From Drosophila persimilis (Eukaryota; Arthropoda; Insecta; Diptera; Drosophilidae), in assembly GCF_003286085.1 (NCBI RefSeq), contig NW_020825346.1, forward strand, positions 620,001-684,000: a stretch of DNA of 64,000 bases. Reading direction: 5' to 3'. This document shows, one piece after another, positions 24,601 to 36,857 of this stretch; position 1 is the first letter of the stretch, and each line of letters begins with the position of its first letter. Made by a program: the position numbers and the translations under genes. The notes beneath the pieces are model-generated. The model saw only the letters and a list, made by a program, of their open reading frames with translations, was not told the origin of the DNA and did no database searches.

Positions 24601-27600
24601 CCCCGGCGAGGACAGCGCATGGTGCTGATGGTGCTGGGCCTGCTGCTGCTGGTGGTGGTGGCTCTGCATGTGCACCGCTGAGACCGCATAATGGGGCATC
24701 TGCTGCTGGTGCTGCTGGGAGGCAGCCACCGCCGCGGCCACAAACGAGGCGGCACTCATGTGGCTGCTGCCATCGTCGCCCCCCTGGGGCTGCAGCACAG
24801 ATTGTTGCTGCTGTACCGCTTGCTGCTGTTGCTGCTGCTGGACCTGCTGCTGCTGCTGGACCTGCTGCTGTTGCACCTGCTGCTGCTGCTGCTGGACCTG
24901 TAGTGGCTGTTGCTGGACGAGCGACTGCTGCTGCTGCTGTTGCTGCTGCTGGGCCATGGCCTGCTGCTGCTGCTGGCCTAGGGGCAGGGCCTGCTGTTGC
25001 TGTTGCACCTGCACCTGCGAGGGCGATGGCCCGTCCGACATCGGTGTGGCCGACTCCCACACCTTTTTCACGCTGGCTATCTTCATATTGAGATCGGCCG
25101 TTGAATTATTTTGCTGTTGCTGCTGCTGTTGTGCCGCCTGCTGCTGCTGCTGCTGGTGGTGCTGATGCTGCTGGCTGGCGGAGGCCTTGTCCATGGTATC
25201 CACCTTAAGGGGCGAGGGATCATCTCCGAAGGTGAAGCCTAGCTTCATGTCCTGCGCCTCCTCGCCGGCTCCCGTGGCGGACTTGCCGCCGAAGCTCATC
25301 TGGGACAAGGCACTGGAAAGGCTGTCCACCGTGGAGTCGCCCGAGAGCTGGCTGTTGGGCTTAATGACCACAGCCGCTGCAACCGCCTGCTGCTGCTGCT
25401 GCTGCTGCACCTGCTGCTGCTTGTACGTTGAGTTCTCAAAGATGATCGTGTTGACGGGGGCACCGTCGATCAGGAGCGTGGCTCCCTGGCCACCGGGCAC
25501 TGTACCCGGACCAGAACCTGGACCCACTCCCAGGCTGACGGCCACCAGTGGTGATTTCTCGCCGATGGCTGCCAGCTTGATGACCTTCTCGCTGCTGCCG
25601 CACGGACCGCCTATGACAGAGACGGATGAGGGGTCGCCGCCGGCCTTTTTCTTTTCAAGCAGATCTGCTGAGCAGCCCAGTGATGAGGGGACGCCGCCTG
25701 TCGCGACGCCGCTGGTCAGGGCCGTGGGCGCTCCTCCTGCCGCGGTGGCAGCCAGTCCGGGAGGAATGCGCGCTGGCGAATCCTTTTGCGCCTCCTCCTT
25801 GACCAAGGCAGTGTGCTGGCTGTGGCTGTGACTGTGGCTGGGGGCTGAAGTGGCAGTCTTGCAGTCCTTCTCCTCGCCTACGGCTCCGCAGGCCTCCTCG
25901 TCCTTGGCCATGTGCTTGCTCTTATCCGCCAGATCCGCCTCCGACTCTGAGCTGCGCTTGCCGTACTCCTCGTAGCCGAGCCGTCCGTACGCGCGTCCAG
26001 CACCTCCAGTATTGCCGGCTGATCCGGTGCCGGATCCTGCGGCTACCGGACGGCGATACCCAGGAGCTGAGACGGCACCACCACCGCTGCTAAGTCCACC
26101 GCGTCCGCGTCGTGAAGGCTCTCCGCGCGGCGAGAAGCCGGCCTTGTTGGCCGACGGCTGTCCCGCTGGATCCTCCGGACGGCGACGTGCTGCGCCAGTA
26201 CCACCTCCACCTCCTCCTCCCCCGCCACCTCCACTGCTGTAGCAGTCTTCATCCACATCCTCCGAGTGCTCCGATTGCTCGCCGCCGCTGCCGTAGTAGC
26301 GTCTGCCAGCTGCACCGCTGCTGCGGCTGCTGCTGCCCCAGTCGCTGCCGCTCCTATTTCCGCCACGATAGCTGCCACTTCCGACCGATGCTGCTTGTGC
26401 TCCGCCTCCTCCAGCGCTGGCCGCATAGCTGCGTGTACCGCCGCCTCGACCTCCAACAGATCCGCCGCCACCTCCTCCTCCTCTGGGACTGGGGCGCTTG
26501 CCGGCGGCGGCGCTAGGATGCGCCTTGTCCTCATCTTGCTGCTGCTTGTTGCCAGACGCCGCCTGCTGCTGCTGCTGATACTTGGCCTTGTCGCCATCGC
26601 CATCGGGCTTCTCCTCTGACTTGTCATCGGACTTGTCCACCGGCTCCACGCTGCGGCGCAGGATCTGCGTGGGCATGATCTCTGCAGGTGCGGGCTTGTG
26701 CAGCGATGGAGAGGCAGGCAGCAGTTGCTTCTGCTGCTGGCCGCCGACGACACCAGGGGCCATGGCCTCTTCGCTGAGGCTGGGCTGACGGGCCGGACGC
26801 TGCAGGATCTTAATCTGCACGGACGAGTCGTGGCTGTGGGTGGAGGAGAAGCTCTCGTCGCGATGCCTGTGGTGCACCTTCTGCTCGGCATCGGTCTGCT
26901 CGGCCCAGGAGGAGCACGAGCCCAGGCTCAGGATGGCGCACTCCTCGCCGCCGGTCGACGAAGAGACGCTGGTTTTGCGATGCGAATTCTCCGAAATGCT
27001 CCGCGGCAATGACTGCACCTGACTCCTGTACTCCTGCTGTCCCCGGGTGAACCGCTGCTGCTGCTGCTCGATGGTCAGTGCCTCCTGCTCCTCTCGGGCA
27101 CTGGAACTGTCGTGACGATTGCGTCCGTAGCCCCCACCAGCGGCTCCTCCTCCTCCTCCACCAGAAGCACCGCGTTGAGCGTAGCCCCCACGTCCCCCTC
27201 CACCGCTTGCCACGGTACCAGCGACCGCTCCTCCTCCGCTGGCCGATCCCACGCCACCCTTCTGCAGGTAGCGCGAATTGCTGTCGAAAGCACTGCTGGC
27301 CGAGGCGCTCTTCTCCAGGCGTGGCTGCTGCTGCTGCTGCTGGGCCTGCTGTTGTTGTTGCTGCTGGCGCTGGAAACGTGGTGGTAAATTCGATTGAAAG
27401 TGGGTAAGGAACACGCCCTTCTGGCCGTATTCACCGCCAGCTGGCGAACCAGAACCTGACACGCCGCCGCCACCGCCAGTTGTCACGGGACTCACACCGC
27501 TGCCCAGGCTGGAGATGCTGCCGCGTGGGCGACGATGCTGGCCTCCGCCCTCATCCTCACTGACATTGCCCAGCGGTGCGGAAAGGGATTGCGCTTCATT

Positions 27601-30261
27601 CGAGGAGACAGAGCCCGAGGATGAGGCGGGTCCCTCGCCGGCCAGAGCCGCCGCTGCTGCCTTCTTGCTGTTCATTTTCATTTCGAGCTCCTGCAGCTTC
27701 TTGGCCGCCGCCTGTTTCCGCTCCATTTCGCGCCGCTCCTCCTCTTCCTTGCGCTGCTTTACTCGCTCATAGACACTGGCGTCCAGGGCAATGCCACCGG
27801 CCACTGGTGCCCCAACATTACCAGAACTGCCACGATGTCCGTTCTGTTGGCGCATGTCTTGCTGCTGTTGCTGCTGCTGCGATTGCTGCTGCTGGTCCAA
27901 GCACCCTTCTGGAAGGGACTCGCGCTCGCTGCTATCCTTGCCACGCTGCCAGCTGGATACGGATGGGGGTGCCATCTTGCCAGCCAATACTGAGGAGGCA
28001 GCTGTGGAGGCTTGCGACTGGGAATGGCCCTGATGCTGGTGCTGCTGCTGTTTGCCAGAGCCGCCGCCATGGAGATGATCCTCTGGGGGGGATTCGTCGT
28101 CCGAGAATGTCAACTTCTTGGTATAATCAATATCATCCTGCTTTGTCCAGCTGTCGTCCTTGGCTATCGCATTCAAGCGCTCCAGATCCTCCTCGCGGAT
28201 AATGGGGCGCTGCATTTGGGCCACTTCCGGCTCCACCACATAGTCCTTCTCCTTGCGTCCGCCACCGTTTGCCTGCTGCTGCGCCTGCTGCTGTTGGGGT
28301 GGCGTCGATGTGCCCATGCCCTGTGGGGGCGAGGCAGAGGCCGCAGGACGCTTCGGTATAGCGCTGGCCGCACGAAAACCGCCAACGGCCGGGGAAGCGG
28401 CCCGTCCCCCAAGGATGCCGTTCTGATAGTGGGTGGGCAGACCCGATTCGGAGCCGCCCGCAAGAATGGAGGCCACCGTGGTGGCCATGGATCCGCCGAT
28501 ACCCATGCCCAGGCCGCCGGCAACCACCGCCGATGTGGGCATTGGGGCACCGCTGCGCATGAACGAGGGCATAAGCGAAAGTATGGGCAGGGGAACGGCT
28601 CCTCCGTTCCCTGATCCGCCGCCGCCACCCCCGCCGCCAGGTGTACCACCGCCGCCGTTGCCGGCGATCAGATGGTGGCCCTGGCCCTGTTGGCCCATCG
28701 CCAGGTCCGAGTTGGCCGCCGCCGCCGCAGCCGCTGCCGCAGCACCCTTGGCCGCCTTCTCCTGCTGCTGCAGCCAGGTGGCCGTATCGTTCTGTGGTCG
28801 CAGGCTCATCTCGCCCAGATCCATGCCACCGGCGCCACCGCCGCCGTCGTCGTTGCCATCTCTGTAGTCGCGATGCGAGTGGTGAGATCCCCCGCCATAC
28901 TGACGTCCCTGTCCCTGGCCCTGGTGGTAGTCCCGATGGTGCGACGACTGCTGATGCTGCTGCTGATGCTGGTGCTGGTGCTGCTGCTGATGATGGTGAG
29001 AGTGATGCGAGTGATGATGGTTCTGCTGGATTGAGCTCGAGTGATGCGCCTGGTTCTGGTAGTGTCCCTTGCCCGACTGCGCTCCCCCCAATCCGGAACC
29101 GGCACCGCTCGATCCGCCGCCACCGCTTCCGCCGCTGCCAACTGTGCCGTCCAGTGTGGGGAACTCGTATTGGAATTGCGGACTCTGGTAGTGGGGCACC
29201 ACCTGCTGCTGCTGATGCGAATGATGCTGGGGCTGGCGACCAAAGTGCTGGCCCCTCTCGTGTCCTGTGGTTATGGCAGACCATGACTTGGGTGAGTTGA
29301 GCGAATGGCCACCGCCGGCTGCTGATCCTCCTCCTCCGCTGCCCCCCGGTCCGCCTACCGAGTTATTGATGAGCTTGTAGTTTTTGTTGCTATTAGCGGG
29401 GCCACCGCCACCGCCACCGCCGCCTCCGCTGTGAGTGTGGCTATGTCCAGAGGAGGCACTGTTGTTGCCGCCCCCGGAGGTGACGTTATTGTTGCTGTTG
29501 CTGTTGCTAGTGCTACTATTGCTGCTGCCGAATTTATTGCCGGCGTTGCTCGTTGAGACGTTGTTGTTGTGGTGGTGGTGATGCTGCTGCTGTTGCTGCT
29601 GCAGTTGCTGTGAACCTCCTCCTACGCCAGGTGATGCTGAGGCTCCACCGCCTCCAGTTGATCCTCCACCGCCGTTACCGGCAGCGCCTGCTCCTCCTCC
29701 TCCGCTGTGGGCAGTGGTGTTGTTGTGGCTATTATTAGATCCTCCTGCTGAGCCTGATCCTGCTGTTATTTAAGAGGGGAGATACATATAGGAGATATAG
29801 AGAGTACTCTTCTGTTGATGTTGCTTCTGCTGCTGCTGCTGCTGTCGCTCAACTCACCTTCGACTGAGACTAGGAAATTATTGTTGCTGCTGCTGGTGTT
29901 GGTCTCGGCCTTCAGGGATGGCAGATTGGCTGGTGGTCGCCTAGCGGACGGCACTTTTCCCAAGATTTGCATACCATGTTTACGAGGCACTTGATTCTTC
30001 TGTGCTGATGGTTCACTTGATTCACCCTGCGCAAGGCGGAGGGAGGGAGGGAGGGAGAGGGAGTCATGGAATCAGCAAACAGTAAATATATATATGTATG
30101 TACATATATACATATATGGGGACTATAGAGGGACATTTATGCATATGGATATGTATATGATTTGTACTTACACGACTATTCTTGTACATGCGATTTATAT
30201 CCAACGCTGTGAATTTGGGCTTGGCATTTCGCTCTCCCCTACTTCCCCCCAGTGTACTCAT
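21602..30261 (-). CDS. nocte: nocte, PRRC2/BAT2-family glutamine-rich protein
   Basis: Five coding exons: 30261-30172, 30026-29858, 29762-23386, 22445-22341 and 22276-21602. All phases close to 2471 aa; fly nocte is of similar size. Exons 1-3 carry the BAT2 N-terminal region: KPKFTALDINRMYKNSR, VPRKHGMQILGKVPSARRPP, ANLPSLKAE, then SPKSWSAITTG (about residue 247) and EFPTLDG (about 286). A second family block is REEDLERLNAIAKDD with KKLTFSDDESPPED near residue 605, and a third is KKVWES near 1650. The remainder is low-complexity Gln, Gly, Ser and His sequence, with CAG/CAA-encoded poly-Q. nocte is needed for temperature entrainment of the Drosophila clock and acts in chordotonal organs; PRRC2 proteins bind mRNA and stress-granule or translation factors. 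A GCAG sits just before the ATG and may be the acceptor of a leader intron. The intron between exons 3 and 4 holds a mobile-element relic. Confidence 0.93.
22190..22256 (-). repeat. CAG/CAA repeat encoding poly-Q in nocte
   Basis: In the last exon of nocte a run of over 20 glutamine codons, mixed CAG and CAA, follows WDLQNQVL. Shorter interrupted Q tracts continue downstream, and others occur at about 24360-24520, 24790-25010, 25100-25160 and 27325-27365. Mixing of codons should lower slippage, but length polymorphism is likely. Confidence 0.85.
22531..23240 (-). mobile_element. Dispersed-repeat relic in nocte intron
   Basis: Begins with TATACCCGATACTCAAAATG, the reverse complement of the end of the 14.5-15.2 kb module. 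It contains three internal subrepeats, each starting AGAGACTAT.A.AGCT.GAGCAA (about 22693, 23010, 23140) and continuing to CCCC-rich TTCGCCCC.CCC and ATC.GTG.CATCCAC words. No open frame. It is a non-coding mobile-element relic of unknown class, possibly related to the repeat reported at rearrangement junctions in D. pseudoobscura; that link is inference. Confidence 0.7.
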
Positions 30262-30262
30262 G

Positions 30263-32940
30263 CTGCCAATAGATCCTCATTAGCGTTAGCTTCCTTGACG
30301 CCGCCGCCGCGTTCCTCGCTCTCTCAATGCGCTGGATTTGGATCTCAATGTGGATGTTGATGTGGATTTATCGCTCTCCTTTGTCGTTGTTGTTGCTTGT
30401 GCTTGTTCTCGCACTCTCGTTCTCTCTCTCAATATATATGTATATCTCCCTTTCTGTCTTACCTTTGGGGATCGTTGATTGGGCAATCTTCTTGCTTCAG
30501 TCTTTCTGGTGAGCTGCAAGAGACAGACAGAGAGAGAGAGAGAAAGAGAGGGAGAACGAAAAAGGGAGAGTGTTAGGCCACAATTTGTTTACTGCAGTTT
30601 TTCCATTGTTGCTTTTGTTTTGGTGGACAAACCATTCTCTTTACACCCACCCCCTCCCCAACTCACGGGCAATGCATTGCATTCACTGATGCCGAGATGC
30701 CACCCTCTCGCACCTCATCAAACCAACTAATGTTTGGTGTGAGCAGGCTAACGCCAGTTCCATTAAAAGAACAAGCAAACGAGTCTGCCGAAGGCATGGC
30801 GGCAGGCAGAGCGGGACGGCTGTATGCAGTGCTCTCTTTGATTGCTACCCACACACACGCACACACAGCCAGAACACAGCACAGCAGCACACTGAGCCGA
30901 AGCGGCAACGCATTGGAAAGAAGTATTTGCGGTGGCGTCTTGTAATAATTGGTGGCTTGAGAAGTGGGGGTGTGGGGAACGAGGGAACAATGGCTGACAA
31001 CAAATACAACAACAGCAATACAAGTTCTCTCCAAAGCCAACAATAGGCAAATAGAAAAAGTGGCAAACATTTGTAATGTAAGCAATTTTTAGTTTGGTTT
31101 CTTTTGTGCGGCGTGGCCCGGCGGGAACAGGCGGGGGCGGGATGTACATATGTGCATATGAAACAATAAAATGCTTGGCAACAATTCTTTTTTCTTTTTG
31201 TAATAACAACAACCATTCATAAGCGGACACACTAATACACGCGCGCACACACAACACACACACACACTAACACACGCGTTCACATACACGTACACAAAAA
31301 CGCAGCGATAGAGACGAGTACGACGCTGAGGATGGCTTTGTTAGTTATTATTTAATCGCTGTATGCGGTTCTTTTTTGTTTTATTTTTCACTTAGATATT
31401 TTAGTTACACTTTTCTACGCAAACGATCAGAAAAATAATAAGCAAAAAAGTTGTAAATGTCATTCTAAAAAGTACCGTATAAATACGGCACTTACACAGA
31501 CACAGCACTTGGCGTTTGGTTTGTTAGACCGAAAGAGGTAGGGATGGAAAGTAGAAATTAAATGCAGAAAATGTGTTTGTTCTCCCTTAATTTTTTACTT
31601 TTGCAGACAATTTAGCCAATCTTTATTACGTATTTATCAAGCTCCCTATTTTACTTTTGTTTAAAATGTTTCAGTTTGCTTTCCACCATCCAACATGAAG
31701 TTTGCCGCTTCTTCTTCTTCCGTGTGCTTCTTCCTCTTCAGTTTCACACAGCTACACATTTCGCATGTATTGCGTGCGTGTGGTCAGCGTTGCCACACCG
31801 CCTCAGAAAATCGAACCAGATTGACAGCCCCATATAATGTGTGGCGTGCAACTCTACACCTGGCAAATTAATAAATTATTTGATAGTAACGCTTCTGACG
31901 CACCTTAATTTAGTTTGCAAATTGCTCACAAATTACTCAAGTGTCATACACAGCATGTTCAAGAGAATCAATACGGCGTAAACCTGCGGCACCGCCGACA
32001 ACTGCAACGGCGGGTAACCCTGTGGGAGAGAGCGAGATAACAGGAGAATATTGCTGCTTTGTCGCATAATATATTCAATAAAACGTCTGCACACATTTGT
32101 TTTTCCCACACATTTAATGTATATTTGACCGAAAACATGAGAGGAGAATGGACTCCAAAGAATTTTGCCGACGAGCTGACAACCATATTTTCAGGGTTTT
32201 CAGCCCGTGCGAAAATTGACAGCAGCAATAAAACGCATACGCGTACGCGAGTATGAAAGAACGAGGCAGTTGGCACATAGAGCTTACCCTTTTACACGCA
32301 GCGCACACACCGCAAACACAGTTCGTTGCTCCTTGGCTCCTTTTTTTGCACTCTTTCTGGCGCTTACTCAGCCCCTGCCGTGTTGGTTGCACAAAAAAAT
32401 GAAAACAACAAAATGCGCAACGAAACGAAATGCTTTGCAGTGCAAACACGTTTCGCTGAACGCCTTTGTTTAATGCACAAAACGCGCCAGGCGGCTAGCG
32501 TTGACAAATGTTCGATTCTATTTGGATTTGGTTTAGTCAAATTTGTGTTTCTTCTCGGCTTCGTTTCGATATGTCCCTCTTCGTCGCACGTTCGCTGTGT
32601 TGCGCTGGCTGTGGACTGGCTTTGTCAGCGCACTCACTCTCTCTTTCGCTCTTTTGCTCCCCCTTCTGTTCGGCAATGGGTCGCTGTCGCTTTTTTGCAA
32701 GTGTATGGATGGGGAAAATGGTATCGGATCAGAGGAGACCCAAAGTGTTCGGGATACTCGTTTGAATCACTTTTCTTATGCTTATTTATTGGTGTTTCAG
32801 CACACACGCACGCACGCTCTATTAATTGGCGCCTTATTGCACTAGGCTGCGTTTCAATTAAACTTTAATTATTTATGTTGCGTTCTTTTCACGTAATACG
32901 TAATTGTCCATTAGTTTTAAATCGTATGTATTATTTTTTT
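30263..32940. other. Upstream region of nocte
   Basis: Probably contains untranslated nocte exons and introns. A sense-strand GTAAGA donor-like site lies near 30465, and a possible acceptor ends at 30263. It also contains CT, GA and CA microsatellites. No coding exon is supported on either strand; exact leader exons cannot be fixed. Confidence 0.4.
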
Positions 32941-32990
32941 GCCATTTTGCGGCGGGCGTTGCCATACCATAAATGACTGCCTGCATGAAC

Positions 32991-33020
32991 TATCGATTGC
33001 GCACAGTCATAGCTATCGAT
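32991..33020. promoter_or_regulatory. Twin DRE/BEAF-type sites between divergent genes
   Basis: TATCGAT at 32991-32997 and again at 33014-33020. Each contains CGATA on the other strand, the core of DREF and BEAF-32 binding. They sit between the divergent nocte and ZAD zinc-finger genes, a typical place for BEAF-32/DREF at housekeeping gene pairs. Confidence 0.6.
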
Positions 33021-33151
33021 CTGCACGGTGAGAAATATTTCGTCTAGCCACGTGAATTGCCTGAGTTTTTAACATTTACTGTATGATTTAGCTTGATTAA
33101 TTAAATTGTTGGGAATGTATTGCATCTACAAAATGGATAATGATATTCTAA

Positions 33152-33163
33152 AAATATACCGAA
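33152..33163 (-). promoter_or_regulatory. Core-promoter motif 6
   Basis: The minus strand reads TTCGGTATATTT, an exact match to Drosophila core-promoter motif 6 (KTYRGTATWTTT). It lies about 160 bp upstream of the zinc-finger ATG in the shared intergenic region. Confidence 0.5.
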
Positions 33164-33319
33164 CTAGCGTTGCCGGACCACTATTACTGGGCTGCCCACC
33201 CACAATTAAAGTTGAAAGTCCACCCATCTCTAATTTCAAATTACATCGCTAATTATGTTGTTTACAGCAGCAGCAGCAGCAAAAAAGTGCATTTAACTTG
33301 TTGTATTTTCCCAGCAAAG

Positions 33320-35395
33320 ATGATTTGCAGACTATGCCTGCGCACCATAAATCCCAGCAATGCCGTATTCCTGTTCGAAACGAACGAGACGTTGGCGGAA
33401 ACTACTCTGGTCAAGATGATTGCCAAATTCCTGCAGTTGGAGGCAAGTGGGCGGCGAGTGAAACCATATTTTCCTGACTGCTGGCCCTATTTCAGATCAC
33501 GCCCGATGACAGTATCTCGACGAGTGTCTGTACCGAGTGCTGTGAGCATCTGGAGGATTTCAATACCTTCTGGCAGCTGGTGGAACAGAAGCAGGGCACC
33601 CTCAAAAAGGAGTTCCTCACCGTCGACGTGGACTGTGTGGCGATGAAGTGGACGGGCGAGGTAGATGTGGACGTCAACATTGACGAGCTGCCGCTGGTGG
33701 CAGTCGAAATGGACGAGAAGCCCCTCGATATGCACAACCTCAGCCTGCTGGGCAGTGTTCTGGATGTGAATGTGGACAGTGTCGAGGTGCCACAGGCGCC
33801 GCCTGGCGATATCAAAATTCAGCCGACTGATTACTTGTCCGAGGAAGACGGGCATCCTTCTCATATCGAGGCGACGGACAGCGAGTTCGAATGCGAACCG
33901 GTCCCCGAAGAAAACACCTCGGATGGTAAGTCCATAAGCTTACCGGATACCCATTTGAATCCCCCGCATTTGAAGCGGTTCCACTTTTGCAGATGAGCCG
34001 CTGGTCAAGCTGCAGGACAAGCTGAAGCCAAAGCGCAGGTCCCACCCCCGCACCACAAAGACACGGGAAGACACCTGCTCACTCGGAGCTCAGGAGCTGA
34101 ATTATCTTCTTGGGCGGGGTGATGGCGAGGGCAGCAAAGGGCGTCGCAGAAAGGCGCCTGGCCAGCGCATACCCACGGAAGTGCAGGAGAGCGAGCTGCA
34201 GGCAGCGCTCGAGCGCAAGCCCAAGGGCTGCTCGCGGGCACAGCTGGCCAAGCGGTACGAGGAAGTCATTGCCAGCTACATGAACGCCGACTGCGACCTG
34301 TGCGAGTTCAGCGGCAAGTATCTGTCCGAGCTGAAGGTGCACTTCCTGGAGGCCCACCAGCGTGAGTTCTACATCAAGTGCTGCAATAAGGTTTTCACAC
34401 GCGCTTCCAAGCTGATGGACCACATTCGCAAGCACGTCAATCCCAAGCTCTTCACGTGAGTAAAGCCCGCGGGGCGTGTGCGTATTGTTGGTGTACCTCC
34501 TTCCATGTCTCTTTTTGGGTGCTGCCCAACAGCTGCTCCATCTGCCAGAAGACTCTCAATTCTCAGGACTATCTGGCCACCCACATCGAGACGGTGCACA
34601 ACAAGGTGGAGAAACTCGACAAGGTGCTGCAGTTCCCCTGCTCCAAGTGCGAGCGCACCTTCAGCAGTGAGCGACGCCTGGCCAACCATCTCGCGAAGCA
34701 CGACACGGCGACGCTGGAGCACATCTGCCACATATGCCATAAAAAGTATGCTCGAGACAGACAGACTCTCGGGAGTGAGACTGAGAGTGAGATAGGGAGC
34801 ATCACGCATTCTAACCCCCGTTGTGTCCTTCTCTTTCGCTTTGGTGCCGCACAGCTTTGCCAATGTCCATCGGCTGCGCCGGCACATCCAGTCCATACAC
34901 GAGGACCTGCACCGACATGTGTGCGACATCTGCGGCAAAAAGTTCAAGTTCAAGCCTTCATTCGAGCGGCATCTGCGCGAGCATCAGGGCGTAGTTGCAC
35001 CGGCCATGCAATGCCCCGTCTGCGGTGTTTGGCTGAAGAACGAGCACAGTCTGCGGCTGCACCGCTTCACCCACGACAGCACCAACACGGCCTGTCCCCA
35101 TTGCTCGAAGACCTGTAACTCGAGAACAGCGCTACGCGCTCACATCAAGTATGCCCACAAGCTGACGACCAGCTTCCAGTGCACGTACTGCGAGAAGACC
35201 TTCAAGCAGCAGCGCAACCTGGACGAGCATCTGGCCATCCACACGGGCCTCCAGCTGTACAACTGTCCGCACTGCCCCAAGGAGTGCCGCTCTCGGTCCA
35301 ACATGTACGTGCACATCAAGCAGCGACATGCGGAGGAGTGGCTCACCGCCAAGATGGCCCGCTCCCACAATCCGCAGTTCAAGCCACACGCCTAA
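33320..35395 (+). CDS. CG2889: ZAD and C2H2 zinc-finger protein, probable CG2889
   Basis: Five exons: 33320-33442, 33496-33925, 33993-34455, 34533-34745 and 34855-35395, closing to 589 aa. The N-terminus is a ZAD dimerisation domain with zinc ligands Cys3, Cys6, Cys53 and Cys56 (MICRLC and CTEC). An acidic linker and a basic segment (KPKRRSHPRTTK) follow, then about ten zinc-finger units, including CDLCEFSG, an unusual KCCNKVF finger with adjacent cysteines, CSICQKT, CSKCERTF, CHICHKNF, CDICGKKF, CPVCGVW, CPHCSKTC, CTYCEKTF and CPHCPKEC, each with paired histidines. This layout is that of the Grauzone-like insect transcription factors. The first intron uses a GC donor (GAG|GCAAGT). The name CG2889 rests on family and on adjacency to PPP4R2r (CG2890). 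Confidence 0.9.
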
Positions 35396-36700
35396 TGCCC
35401 AAGCCTAGCTTCTATCTTAGTCTAGTTAGTCCACTAAATTATGCACTAAATACACGACACAAAGTAGCAGTATTAGCAGTCTATAAGACATTTTATTTCC
35501 TTCGTCCTTGAGACGCACCGTCCAACACCAGCATCATCTAATTGGAGCTGTAATGCTGGCCTGCCTGGTATTTGGTTGTTGCCAAGGAGATGGAAATAGG
35601 GATGGGGCTTCATGTACTATAATATGAACCACTGGATCGTCCGGGATTCAATTATTAATTAGGTATCTCAAAGATAATACTGGTAGGACGGCGAGTCACT
35701 GTAACTGGTTCCGCCCCTGTTTCAGTCCTTACCAAAACCATGCTTTTATTCCTGACAAAGTCTTGAAAATAAATCCCGAAATAAATCTCGGGAATAAAGC
35801 AGATCCGTATACGGAATTGACTTCTCTTCTCCGTTAATGTGATGGTAGACTAGGCACTTTTAAAGTATATGAAGGAGATCGCTCTCTCCCTCTCTGTACC
35901 TGAAATTTTGGTCTAGGTCTTCTCTGCCTCTCTCTTTTCTGCAGCAGAGTGAGCAAATTCAAACTCCATGTCATATGATCATCCACTTTCTTTCCACTTT
36001 ATCAACTTGATTTCTACCTATGTATATTCGTTGACCCTTTTGAGCCGTTGAGCCCTCTCAATGCTCAAATGCTGAATTGGCATAACGTATTTATGGTACA
36101 ATCTTGATACAAATCCACGTTCTGGCTGCTCAATATTTAGATCGGCTAACATTTTGTTTTTTAACTGTTTCTGTAGTCAGATTTTACCGCAAAATTAATA
36201 ATTTAATTGAATCACTTCTATTAGTGTTTCTCCCCACGATCGTTTTACAGAGAACGTCTGCTCTGCATCAGATGGCACCACTGGCACTAATCGGATCGCC
36301 TATCGATACTTGTTGCATTGACACTACATTGACTGTATTTTATTTAATTTATGGCTGGAAAGAATACGCTGTGTTTGATAGTCGCATGGATTTGGGGAAT
36401 AAATATACATATATTAGAAAGTATTCATATTTTTACCGTTGGCAACATTCAATTTGTATGGGCCAGACTCATGTCCCGAGGAATATGGGTTCCAATCCTT
36501 GAAGGAGAAATATTAACCCATTGTAAACCAAAGGTATTTTAATATTCAACCGAAAAACATTAAATTGAATAATTTTAGCGCAGTTCAGGTGAAAGAAATC
36601 GTGTTTTTTTTTTTAAATTGTGGGGATAGATGGATAGGATCTACAAGAGGAATATACAATCAGTAAAATGAGGGTCGGACCGTATACATAATCGGATTTT
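35396..36700. other. Spacer downstream of the zinc-finger gene
   Basis: Holds the 3' flank of the zinc-finger gene and AT-rich intergenic DNA with a few AATAAA words near 35770-35800. No exon or RNA gene is supported. Confidence 0.45.
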
Positions 36701-36701
36701 C

Positions 36702-36836
36702 TTATTTTCTTGCCACCATGTCACACACCTCGTAAGTTTTATACTTTTCATAGTATTTTCCAATATATTTTAAGACGCGTTATGGACTTACCCTCTTGAC
36801 CAATGCACCAATGTAGAAACCGTATAGAAATGCCAT
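36702..36836 (-). CDS. Possible 28-aa micropeptide with a small intron
   Basis: ATG at 36836 opens 15 codons (MAFLYGFYIGALVKR) to a GTAAGT donor. A 48-bp candidate intron ends GAAAAG, and 13 codons plus stop follow (YKTYEVCDMVARK) at 36743-36702, in phase. The first half is hydrophobic with a basic end, like a small membrane peptide. It overlaps the end of the frame related to the 115-aa protein. The intron is at the lower size limit for flies and the acceptor tract is poor, so this may be chance. Confidence 0.2.
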
Positions 36837-36857
36837 TTATAGCCATGTCCCAGGCCA

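Noticed and set aside
25187-25831. 214-codon plus-strand open frame and many others antisense to nocte
   Set aside because: They mirror the repetitive CAG/GGC codons of nocte; compositions are Cys-, Leu-, Pro- or Ala-runs with no domains.
36470-36500. tRNA B-box-like GGGTTCCAATCC
   Set aside because: No matching A box, acceptor stem or anticodon arm; no tRNA was found anywhere in the window.
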